Shown in pieces: positions 20,874 through 31,621 of a stretch of DNA of 32,500 nucleotides. A model generated the notes under the pieces. The model ran no database searches and had not been told where the DNA came from. It worked only from the letters and a program-made list of their open reading frames with translations. The position numbers and the translations under genes are program-made. The DNA comes from Bigelowiella natans CCMP2755 (taxonomy: Eukaryota; Cercozoa; Chlorarachniophyceae), in assembly GCA_000320545.1 (NCBI GenBank), contig ADNK01002860.1, positions 1 through 32,500 on the forward strand. Direction: 5' to 3'. The number at the start of each line of letters is the position of its first letter. Position 1 is the stretch's first letter.

Positions 20874-23193
20874 ATGAGAGCCCCGTCGTCATCATCTCCG
20901 CTGTATGTTATTGTCGGTATCAGCAGCAGCCTATCGCTGTGTCTGTTGCTGCTTCAGCAATTTAACAACCCAGCTGTAATGCCACCTCTCTCGAGATCCA
21001 TTGGGACCATAGGCTCCAAACCACAAATCTGCCCAAATCGAATCATTTCCAGTAGCATGCCGAGAACTTTTTCGCATCATCTCTCGTCATCATCATCATC
21101 ATCATCCCTGCTGCCCAGAATTCGAGCTGGAGCCAAGGCTAGCACTATAGCTGCAGCTTCCGGGTACAATATTCGTGGAAATGGAAGAAATAAAGAATCT
21201 TTGATGCATCATCGACTTGCTGGGGGTGGATCAAATCCAACTGCAAAATTCACAGTATCTGGTGGCGTGGAAGGAACGTTTACCGCGGAGCTCTACTTGG
21301 ACCAGTAAATAATGCCTAACTATCACGCGATGCTCACACTCTTTTAAGAATCTTAGATTCAGATATATTTCGTTGTATATGAACACGTTCACTTAGGATG
21401 CCAATAACTGCATCCAATTTCATTGATCTCGCAAAGGTGGGTCGTGATATATTATTGTGACAATTTGTTAAATCGCACATAACACGTATGATGCCCATCA
21501 TAAAATATTAGCTATCACTACTGCTTTCGGAACAATTTTCGTTTTTGTAGAACTAGTAGCATGTGAGTTGGCCAAGACCTTTTCAAATGCATAGTGCACC
21601 ACCTCCACACTAACCACGAACACATACACACGCACGCACGGGCGCGTTACCATCGATACTTTACATCAGTCTGGATTTTACGATGGAATTCACTTTCATC
21701 GCGTTATTGAAAACTTTATGCTGCAATTTGGATGCCCATATGCAAAGGTGATTCAAGCAGATTTATGGTTTTAGTATAATACTAGGTGTGGTGGGTGTGG
21801 TAGCAATGCTAGAAGAGTGTTCATAGTGACTCTAAAGAGAAATGTAAATTTTAACTTGCATGTGCAAGAAAGATTGTATCCTCTCCATATCCTCTCCTCT
21901 ATTTTGGTTACCGTATTCCTTTTCTTATACATCAGTGGTACTCAATGTTTCTTTTCGGTGTATCATCATTATTATACATACACGATGTATGTGTACAACT
22001 ACACTTACAACAGGATCCGAATTCTCCCCGAGCTGGAACTGGTGGCCCTTCAGCGGGAACGAAGTTCCAGCTTCTTGTAGAAGGGGATGAAGGAGGTGCT
22101 TGATATTCGCTCTTTTCAACTACTTAAAAAGAGGAATGAAGATGAAAGAAAATTATGAAGAAGTAGGGAGATACGATGAATCGACGTCTGTATTTGTTGA
22201 CATTGATCAGGCACTAACATAGCAAGAAACAGTGGTGGATGTATTCCTGATGAATTTACAGCAAAGGTAATAGGAGAGAGAGTTTAGCAGCAGGACTAGC
22301 AATAGAGTGGAATGATAGTGCTGCTGCGATAAAACACTACACTACGTTATTCAGCTTTCAAATGAACCCGGAACTCTCTCAATGGCAAATACAGGTGGGT
22401 GTTAGTTGCTGCTGCTGCGGTGTAGGTTATTATTTTTCTATTAATTGTATCATTTCGACCTTATTTGTAGCTAGCTACCTTTTCAGCGTATTCACCTAAG
22501 AATATTACTGTTGATTTTTTCTACCTACCTTTACTCATCATATCCCAAAAGGAAACCCAAACTCTGGGGGCAGCCAATTTTTTATTAACACGGTAGTAAT
22601 TAACTCGTCTAGTCGATGCTATGCGTTTGGAAAGTAGATTTGTATATTTGTTCCCAATGAAACGCACCGGCTACAACTATTATTCCAAAATATTCAAGAT
22701 ACACTTTAATGGTCGACTCTCATGATCGACTTTAAGATATATCTCTTTCTCTCTTAGGTGCACAACACCTATCTAGATTGGTTTGACAATCAGACTCCAT
22801 CTCGCCATCCTGTCTTTGGAAAGGTACTTTTACTTCTGGTAGCAGGAGTGAACGAATGGTGGTTTTTATTGTTTTGGTTATGCGTGCGTTTGCTACTATG
22901 TACAAATATCATTCATTTTTAGGACTTCGTACGCGTCTGTGTTAATTCACTGTTTTCTTCTTTCGTCTCTCTTCCCATGTTGTAAATAGATTGTTAGTGG
23001 AATGGACGTGATCACAGAAATTGAGAAGGTAAGTTTAATCATATAAATTCTCATTTTTGTTAAAGTTTGAGGGAAAATATAACACATTTTGATGTTGAAA
23101 TTGGTTGCGAATGGTATCTGTTAGACCCAAACGAACGGAAGGGACGCCCCTCTCGCCCCAATAAAAATGGAGAAAGTGGAAATCATTGCTTAG
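20874..23193 (+). CDS. cyclophilin-type peptidyl-prolyl cis-trans isomerase, probably organelle-targeted
   Basis: Ten exons in frame, 309 aa: 20874-21304, 21397-21436, 21670-21747, 22014-22095, 22223-22266, 22355-22394, 22552-22592, 22758-22823, 22990-23028, 23125-23193. It catalyses cis-trans isomerisation of X-Pro peptide bonds and assists protein folding. Family motifs appear in order: [80 protein letters not shown]. The catalytic Arg (FHRVI), the Phe and Gln of FMLQ, the Gln/Phe of SQFF, and the Trp and His near the end are all present, so it should be active. The [17 protein letters not shown] insert marks a subclass also found in algae. Residues 10-27 form a signal-peptide core, followed by a Ser/Arg-rich region almost free of acidic residues up to about residue 110, like a bipartite plastid presequence. 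Introns are 88-266 bp and nearly repeat-free, unlike those of the FUSC-like gene. Confidence 0.95.
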
Positions 23194-24986
23194 TTGATTC
23201 ACACAGAACAACAAACATTTACCGACGTACATGATATTCACATGTACGTGAAAAGATGCACTGTGGCAATTTTGCCAGCAGAGCACACAAAAGTCTTTGT
23301 TGATGTCGCAAGTGAAAGATCATCTCACAGCATTTGTTGCTCAATGTTGACATGCATGCATGTGCTAGTGTGGTGCACGCCAAACAACCAGACAGATGCG
23401 GAGGCGCGCCCGTGTTGAGCAGCGCGCACCACACAGCAGACCAGGAGATTGCGCGCTGCTGTGACACAATCTCGCAATGCCACACATGCCTCAGGACGCA
23501 TGCACATGGTACATGCGGCATCACATCGGTAGCTACACATCGAGGCCAAACCCGGTCACAAATGGGTTTCGCATGATTGCAGAGCGCTTCAAGGGCATTT
23601 GTTGCGTGCACTCTATCCGCAACCGTCAAATGACACTTTCTGAGTCGGCGGAATCAAGGAATGTCGAAAAAATGAAAAAATTCAAAATCTCAGCTCAAAA
23701 ACCTCGATTTTTTGAGCCCTCACAACGGTCATTGCGGAGAAAATTCTCACGTTTTTGGTCACAGATGCAGCCGACGCGCGTGTGCGCAATGCGAGCAAGC
23801 TTGTGAGGACATGTCCGTTTGCAATGGACGCAGCCCCACAGACAGCCGGAAGCGCGATGCTTGAATGTGAAAATTGATCGAGATGTGATGCGTTGAAGTT
23901 TTGAAATTGGGGCATTGCTGCCACATGCATGCACAGCCACAGGACACACATGACGTCGTGTCATGAGTGCAGAGGGGTTTTGACGCATTGGAGACACTGC
24001 TAGACTGCGCAGCTCTGGAGCTGGCTGGTTTTCGGTCAAAGAGATTGGTCGTGTGCAAACGCGCGCGCAGAACTTTGATTCAAAACGCCGAGGCGTGGCG
24101 CGCACAAGCTAGCGCTAGAAGCGGCGCGTGGTGCGGGGCAGCGCGGGAAAGGGGATCGAGCAAACTGGCAAAAGTCGCACCTCGGGGGGCGAAAAAAAAT
24201 GCGAATGAAAAAAAGTTCAACTGTGCCAAAAGTTTCCAAAGGACCCCTGCTTGACATCTGAATCGAGATTGCGCGAAAAAAATGCGTCAATTTTTTTTTC
24301 AATTTTCGTGAAGTTGTGACCGGTTTGGCCTGGATGTGGAGTAGCTGGCCACCGGTCTTTTGAGGCAATGCATGCTTGCATGCAACGAGAACAATGAAAA
24401 ATGAGAACAATGATGAAAATTTTCATTTCCGCAATTGCCTTTCCGCCAAAGTGTGCAAGGCAAGCAAGACATTTGCAGTGCATGAAATGCAGTGCCTCGA
24501 ACTGGCATGCACTTTGCGTGCATGCAAAGTTCAACTACACCTACAGCACATCCGTTGTCGTCATTTGAAAGACAATGAACAATGAACAATGAACAAAGCG
24601 TTGATCAAATCTACATGCGCCAGAACCACATGGGAGACAGGCGTTTGCATGCAGCAGAACCTCAACAACACTCGTTGCAAGGACTCGGATGTGTTGTGGT
24701 CATCAGATCGTTACGGATTCTGTTGGCATCCCAAATAAGATCTATAGGACATTCTATGCTTGCGACAAAGGCTCTTCATTGTCGTCCTTACTCATATGTC
24801 CTTGTAATAAATATTATGTCGTTTGTATGAAAGGAACGATCATCATCTATCTCATCGTAGATCTAGATCTGTTTAATATTTGTCATCATCATCATCACCA
24901 CCACGTAAGGGAGGAGGAAGAGGAAAAGAGAGAAGGTCTATGTAAACTAAGGAGGAGGAAACTAAAGGATATAATTTTGCCTGGTG
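23194..24986. other. intergenic block, GCATGC/GCGC-rich
   Basis: No gene is supported, although long spurious frames occur because the block is relatively GC-rich with few stops. Words such as CATGCATGCA, GCGCGC and GCTAGC recur; CATGAC..GTCATG palindromes lie near 23951. From about 23660 to 24300 there are A/T homopolymer-flanked segments. The word CAATGGACGCAGC at about 23824 recurs at about 27379, and CTGCTAGACTGC at about 23998 recurs at about 28067, so this block and the 26.6-28.4 kb block share vocabulary. Texture returns to the AT-rich genic type at about 24.75 kb, including an ATC run at about 24884, just before the next gene. Confidence 0.6.
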
Positions 24987-26563
24987 ATGTACCGAACGCT
25001 TGGGGAAATGTCCCCAGACATGAAAATGAGCAAAATTGCTGATGGAAAGAGGAATCATAGATCGCTGCATGAGCAGGAATCTAATCCAATAGTGGAAGAA
25101 GCAGCGGGGTTGATGAGTGTTTCGGACACGGCAAAAGAGATACAGGCACTTAAGAGTCAAGTTGCGGCTTTGCAGGTTGTTCATTACAGCTCCCTCCGCA
25201 TTATTAACAAGAGAATAATGACCTGGTCATCTTCATTCTTAAATCAGGCCCTCGTTAGTAGTGAGCCCCCACCTCGTGTAATAATGTCGTCCAGGCCACA
25301 GGCCATTTCTCTCAGGGATCCACATAAGGCGAGAAATCATTTTGAAGTGGAGAGAGTATCTGGTGAGACTTTTTGTTTTGACGAGTTCTGTGGTGATAGC
25401 TACTTTGCAATGAAAATTAATATTTACGTAGATATTTAGCAGAATTTATTCTGATAGAAATGTCATATCAAGGTCTATCAAGCTGGAGAAACCGATTTTA
25501 CAAACTGGCAAGTAAATTCATTGTTATTGATGCAATCCTGGAACTAGTAGTCCTAATTGCTGTCCTCCTTGCGGCGGCTACCGCTGTGATACTATTCGGT
25601 ATTATACATGGCCAAAGGATTGGCACAGAAGCTACCACTTTGGGTGTGAGCGTCATTTCAGAAGGCGAATTGCTTAAAGTGTTTAACATCTATTTGATCC
25701 TTAAAAATCGTACTCCGAATGGTTTCAAGTGCCCTGAGATAAACGTAGCAGCATGGATTAGATCAGATGACGTTTCGAGATTTCAGTATGTAAGACCAAT
25801 AGAGTACTCATTGTATTCGGCACGAGGTTATGTTTATCGTGAATACATTTTGGACCCTTTCGCCACAGGTTTATTGCCTAAAACTTTGAAATCCTCTGCG
25901 AAGGCAAGTCAGATGTTGTTTACACTTTCTACGCCTATATATAACAACGATACTCAATTTGTCGAAGGATCTAACTACACGCTTGATGATTCTTACAGAT
26001 TTATACATGATTTTACTAACGATTCGATATCCGCTTCGTATCAGTGTTATGAGATATCTTACGTTATCGATTCTCCTAGTCCAAATCTTAAAGTAGATGT
26101 TAGCCGAACTCGTCAATTCTTGGCCACAAACGCTCAATTCTCACTCATACCGCAGACCAGTATCACCGAATCAGGAAAAACAGAGTACAAGCATTTATTG
26201 AATTTTGAGGGATCATTTGCGGGGCCGTTGTACCAAGTCGTTTGCACCCTGGCAGTTAGTGCAGGGCTTCCATATTGCGATCATTACCGGCAATTGCAAA
26301 AACGTGGATATCCTAATGCCTACAATCGAAACTTAGTGACGATTCGGTTAGATTATGACAAAATGGAGACCAATATTCCAACATACAGGACGATAGAGAC
26401 GTACACCGTACTAGATTTTTTTACTAATATGGTCACAGCAATGGTTGCTGCAAACGCAGCTTTCAGGATTTTTTTCACTTCCTCTCTAAATCTTCCTCTG
26501 CATTTCAAATTTGGCAGCCGATCGCGTAGACTCAGAGCAAGTACCATGTTTATATCAACATAA
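24987..26563 (+). CDS. 499-aa two-pass glycosylatable membrane protein, two exons
   Basis: Exons: 24987-25362 and 25440-26563. The two long frames are out of register. A 77-bp intron (GTGAGA to ATATTTAG) joins them exactly, giving ERVS-A-EFILIEMSYQG, and removes both the stop of the first frame and the need for an internal start in the second. I do not recognise the family. Residues 1-150 are soluble, with a short coiled coil (DTAKEIQALKSQVAALQ, about 47-63). Residues 151-181 are a strong membrane helix (ELVVLIAVLLAAATAVILFG). Residues 185-445 form a globular domain with four N-glycosylation sequons (N215, N295, N304, N319) and several cysteines, so it should face outside or into the lumen. 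Residues about 447-472 are a weaker second helix, followed by a basic tail (RSRRLR). No repeats interrupt it. It could be a receptor-like or structural surface protein. The kinase gene follows in the same orientation, 2.3 kb downstream. Confidence 0.75.
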
Positions 26564-26791
26564 GACTGTCTTTCTTTTCTTTTAGCGATCACTGCCAATG
26601 CTCTGCTGGTTAACATACACATCTCAACGAAACTGGCATACGCAACATGTTTTTTTTAATGTTTGATAACGTACAGCTGTGCTATAGTGCACTCACGTTT
26701 TCGTTCAAACTAAAGTGTGGAACGTGCTGCGCTAGCGCGCTTGCAAAGTTGCGCTATGTCACGAACGAAACAAATCACGCCGCCACTATGG

Positions 26792-26951
<160 letters not shown>

Positions 26952-28487
26952 CACACGTGACAAAGTAAACAAACAGATACAACCTAAGCGCTGTAGCCGC
27001 TGCATTTCATAGCTACATCATAGGATGACAATTGAAAAAAATTAAACATTTCATTGCATCCGTCTTGCTACGCATGCTGCACACATAACACCACACCACA
27101 TTGAACAGGCAAGTTTAACACAACATTGATGGGCTTTTGGGCGTACTGTCTGTACGCACGCGCATCGCAATGCATGCAACACTAGACTGTGTCCATGCAC
27201 GCGTGCCACAAATCGACAAATAGCCACATGTGCGTCTAGCGCAGCGAGTTCAGCAGCTTTGTTTGCTGCGAGGCAGCAAACAAAAGTCTCGAAATTCAAA
27301 TGATCACTCTTCCGGCTCCCTGAGAGCACTGAGTTGTCTAGCTGTGTCCACGCAATCGTCAGCCACATGAAGCGTTTCAATGGACGCAGCATTTGGGGGC
27401 GGTGAAACCACACATGACATTGTGCGAAATGGTCAATTGTGCTGACTTTGATGTTCTCCACAAGCACTAGAAGCAAAGCAAAAGCCGAACCAAAGTTCGC
27501 CAGGTTATGCCAGTGTGCTGGCAGGGCGCAATGCGCACCGTGCGGGACATTGCTAGGCGTTGTGCTCCAAAGCCAGAAAGGGCATCCAAAATTGCCATCT
27601 GCAGCCGCAGCATCATGTGATCATGCCGCCGCATGTGATGTGCCAGTGTGAACATTTTCGACAGACATGCTGCAACATGATGCACGTGTCAAGGTGCACA
27701 CTTTGATCAGCTTGACGTCCATCACGCAAGACCACGAGCTAGCGAGTGTCACATGGACTTGTGAGTCCCCACTGCGTGTGCATGCTGTCTGTGACATGCG
27801 TGCATCGATCGACCACTTCACACGTGCCTTTGACTTCACATGCAGCACAAATCAGCGCACACACGAACACGTGCATCCATGCATGCAGCACACGTGCCGT
27901 GATCTGTTTGGTGCGTGTGTGGATGTGAAAAGGGCACACATGCATTTTTCAGTGCACACAAAGCAATGGGTGTGCACACGTCTTTTCACTTTCTAGCTTT
28001 CATGCACGTGCACGCATGTGGACTCATGAGTCCCCATGGTGTGCTTCGCCAATTCATTTTCGATGACTGCTAGACTGCATCGTGCATGCCTTGACTGGGT
28101 TTGTTGACGCACCCATGGCTAGCTCTGGAGCTAGCTAGCTAGGCACGTTGGCACGTGCAATCGTGTGAAAAATTTCCGGCATGCGTCTCACACAAGGTCA
28201 CACTCATTGTCTGGTCGCATGGGTCCACCCGAGCACGCAAAACCCAGCACTGGTTTTGCACGCAACAGCAAGGCTAGAAGGGCGGCTGGCTCTCGCTACA
28301 GCTCGATCGATCCCTCACGTCACGCACTGTCGTTCGACTGCAGCGCTAGATCGCCACGAACAAGATGAGTGAAGACGTCTTTTGCGGGATCGGGGAATGA
28401 AATGCTGGGTTTGCGAAGCAATCTCCAAGGCAACTGCAGTTGCAGACAGCTTCATGACTGGCTAGTAGCTGGAAACGTGCAAAGAAG

Positions 28488-28679
28488 AGGGTGCGATCCA
28501 CATCCCACAAATCGACGAACAAGAACAAGAACCAGAACAAGAACAAGAACCAGAACAAGAACAATGATGACGAACTACATTTCCAAAATGATGAAATCAC
28601 GTCATCCCATGAAACGTCAACACATTAATGTTTTTAACGTACCACATTTCGTCGATTTGTGGGATGTGGATCGCACCCT
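28488..28679. repeat. 32-bp perfect inverted repeat flanking a CAAGAA-array loop
   Basis: Left arm 28488-28519 (AGGGTGCGATCCACATCCCA...) and right arm 28648-28679 are exact reverse complements over 32 bp. The 128-bp loop starts with a CAAGAA/CCAGAA hexanucleotide array (about 28519-28562). The element ends about 205 bp upstream of the kinase start codon. Arm identity without mismatch indicates a young or selected element. No target-site duplication was obvious, so it is not clearly a miniature transposon. Confidence 0.95.
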
Positions 28680-28883
28680 AGGTGCACACACACGAGGGAA
28701 TCCCTCTCTCTAGCTCTATTGGTTCAAACTTGATGTCGCACTCAAAAAATGGCATGTGTCGCCATGGTCGTCATTCGAATTTGAATTCAAATTTTTGCAA
28801 GACCTTGGTGTGGGTGGAGACTCCCCCCCTCCCCTCCCTCCCTCACTCGCATACATCTTGCATATATCCCTCATTTCTCCTCC

Positions 28884-29630
28884 ATGTCCATATATGGACA
28901 CCATTCCAAAGAAGAGTGGCAGCCTACAGGCAGCAGCCATCCGAACGCCACCCCGGCTACCGGTGTTGTTGGGAATGAGGGTCAGGACGCAAGGGAGGAA
29001 AAAGCACCGCTTATTAGTGCAAAAGATAAGAAATCTTCTACATACCTATATGGTGACAGTTATGACCCGCCGACCATGGAGGAAGTGCCCGAATTCGAAG
29101 GAAAAGTGCGCAAAAGCCTCATAGTTGTCCATGAAACTGATATAAGGAAGGAAGAAAAAATCGGTGAAGGACAGTTTGCGGTAGCATGGAGAGCAGTCAG
29201 ACTCAATGATCAACAAGGAGAGGCCGTTGCATGGAAAATACCGATAACATATTCTACGGAAGAGTATGATGAGATAACTTCACTAAACGATGTTGCAAAT
29301 GTACAATTTGAGTGCGATGATGATGACATTGTAAAAAAACTTACAATTTGAGTGTGATGGTAGTGATATTGTAAAAACATGTTCGGTGGTGGTGATATTT
29401 TAAAAATATGTCGATAGATACATGCGAGAAATGATGGGGCTGTACATGGCGCAAGGGACAGAAGAACATAATAAGGTATGATAAAAGTATCTGTAGCAAG
29501 CAGAGAAGAATATGATGAGGTATGATAAAAATAACTGTACCAGTTGAAAATGGATGTTATCAAGCTTACTCATAGTTATGATCCCCTTCTTCTTCTTCTT
29601 CTTCTTCTTCTTCTTCTTCTTCTTCTTCTT

Positions 29631-29661
<31 letters not shown>

Positions 29662-31621
29662 GTTCTCAACAACTTCTTCCCATCAGATTCATCGGAATAG
29701 TGATCGACACAAATGGAGTTCAAAGCTTTTTATCTGAGTACTGCTCTTTAGGCAGTGTCGCAGATCTGCAGAAGACGAGAGAAAATGGGAAACGCATCTT
29801 GATGGAAAAGTTTTGGGACATTGCCAAAGGCCTCTTTCTTGGATTGAGTCATCTACATGCAAATGGGCTTGTTCACCGTGACATCTCGTATGACAATCTA
29901 CAGGATCATTCATTCACATACAACCTTTTTGTATTTTCTTCAAACTTCCTAATAGCTCTCTACGTACGAGAAGCTGTATGAGTTAAGATGGTATCGTAGA
30001 CTTTTATGTGCAGGACTTTATTCATTAGCTTTGCCACCACCACCATCTAAATCCTCGTGCAATGTGCAATGACATAAATAAATTCGTGATCAGATGCCGC
30101 AATATCCTCATTACTTCGAATTGGGAAGTAAGAATAAGCGACTTCGGCCTCACGGAACGGATGATCAATGGTGTTTATGTGCAGCATTTTCCCGGTTTAA
30201 TTCCCTGGCCTTGGTTGTCACCAGATGCGTTACGAAAACGACGTTTCACATCCAAGTCTGACACATGGGCGGCAGGTGTAGCTATGTGGGAGATCTTACA
30301 TGAGGGCAGAAGGCCATACTCTGATAGTGATGGCAAATGGCCAAAGAGTTCAATGGAAATGCAAAAAGATCTCGCCGAAGGACGCCTATCACTCAGAATC
30401 GACCACAAACAGGCATCAGATCTTGGTGGTGTTGGTGATGATGATGGTGATGATTTTAAGAAGAAAGTTGACTTCGTAAATCATCTGCTTACCCCATCAC
30501 AACATAAGCTAGTTAAGGGCATTGCGACTATCAAAAACATCGCACAAGCTGCTGCTGCAGGGTGAGGAGGAACAAGTCAATTTAGTTGTTTTGAGACAAG
30601 TTGACTCCCCATTACAACCACTACTACTACCACTACCACTACTACTACTACTATCACTACCACTAATACTCCTACTACTACTACTACTACTACCACTACC
30701 ACTACCACTAATACTACTACTACTACTACTACCACTACCACTACTAGTACTACTAGTGCTACTACCACTACCACTAATACTACTACTACCACTACCACTA
30801 CTAGTACTACCAGTGCCACTACCACTACTACTACCACGATTTTTCCTTCTTTTATTTCCATCTAACCGAACGCAACAATAACAAACAACAGAGATCTAGA
30901 AAGAGGCGGTCCTTCATCAAATAGTGGAGTTGAAAGCTCTTCGTGGAGGGTGTTGATGAGGCTCATTCCTAACGGACGGCAAGCCATTCAAGAGCATGGG
31001 TCTGAAGCGATGAAACAGAAGCTGAAACAGGTGGTATATAATAAAGTACTAAATCAAACAAAAACAATGTAGATTATTATAAAACACGAATTGACCGAAC
31101 AGACCGTGAGGTGATGCATACCAGCACCGAGTTTGGTTGCTCTATGAAATGGGATGGGGAGTTATTCTAAGTTGTGGAGCAGCAGCAGCAGCAGTGCCCT
31201 TATAGCCAACAAATAATAGAATAGAACCGCACATTGCACTGCCATCATAGTTACTAACATACTTAATACATAATGTCGTTTTTTTTAACATTAGGTAATA
31301 GAAGGAGAAGGCGCATGCTGTTTATGTGTCCCAAAGTGGTTCTTTAATCCGAAAAGCGCTTACCAAAGAGGGAATGCAGCGCTGTTTTATCTGATCATTC
31401 TGTCAACATTATCAATAGTCATCGCTATCACCTCTGCACTAGCTTCCGAATTCGAAACTGGTGGCTTCACATTCTTAACAAAGTCCTCGTATAAGGCAAA
31501 TGGAGAGCTCACTTTGGCAGGGGTATTTCATGTGGTAGTATGGGCTACGTACGCCTTGATGTTTTGTACTTTCTTGTTCTGCATCTTCGCTCTGGGAATG
31601 AAACCCCATCACTGTGACTAA
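28884..31621 (+). CDS. tyrosine-kinase-like protein kinase with a C-terminal two-helix membrane domain
   Basis: Seven exons in frame, 547 aa: 28884-29311, 29418-29475, 29497-29519, 29687-29887, 30094-30561, 30892-31030, 31295-31621. The kinase transfers phosphate from ATP to protein. Seen: Gly loop IGEGQFAVAW (93-102), ATP lysine K118 (AVAWKI), helix-C Glu in YMREMMG, catalytic HRDISCRN (233-240, rebuilt across a junction), DFG (253-255), SPD in place of APE, and KSDTWAAGVAMWEI. The HRD..RN loop and IPWPWLSPDAL resemble tyrosine kinases more than Ser/Thr kinases, but specificity is inferred. All core residues are present, so it should be active. After residue about 393 come a linker, a Cys-rich GACCLCVPKW and two membrane helices (about 468-488 and 514-538) with a 25-residue loop between. 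The kinase would be anchored by its C-terminus. The start is the first ATG after an upstream C/CT-rich tract, so a missed 5' exon is possible. Confidence 0.85.
29301..29377 (+). repeat. 40-bp duplication over the kinase exon 1 donor
   Basis: Units start at 29301 and 29341. Both read TACAATTTGAGTG-GATG-GTGA-ATTGTAAAAA with few differences. The donor used in my model (GA|GTGCGA, at 29312) lies in the first unit; the second carries an equivalent GA|GTGTGA, so a second potential 5' splice site sits 40 bp downstream. A third, weaker partial copy may follow to about 29410. Confidence 0.8.
29462..29551 (+). repeat. 44-bp duplication containing the kinase exon 2 end and the 23-nt microexon
   Basis: Two diverged units about 44 bp apart each contain AGAAGAA-AT-ATG-AGGTATGATAAAA. 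The GTATGA in the first (29476) ends exon 2; that in the second (29520) ends the microexon 29497-29519. Duplication of an exon end plus donor is the simplest origin of the microexon. Confidence 0.8.
29585..29661 (+). repeat. TTC array then TAC array in kinase intron 3
   Basis: About 45 bp of TTC units pass directly into about 30 bp of TAC units, ending 25 bp before the exon 4 acceptor. The TTC part is a pure pyrimidine tract in the sense strand. Confidence 0.95.
30615..30832 (+). repeat. TAC/ACC array filling kinase intron 5
   Basis: About 218 bp of ACT/ACC/TACT triplets with scattered ATACTAC and ACTAGT variants occupy most of the 330-bp intron between 30561 and 30892. Both strands have long stop-free low-complexity frames here, which are artefacts of the repeat. 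Confidence 0.95.

Noticed and set aside
23200-24600. Many overlapping open frames of 70-136 codons on both strands
   Set aside because: They overlap in up to four frames, have no family motifs and are explained by the relatively GC-rich, stop-poor spacer. The same applies to 27.05-28.4 kb.
30577-30881. Long Leu-rich or Val-rich frames
   Set aside because: They are translations of a TAC/ACC microsatellite inside a kinase intron.
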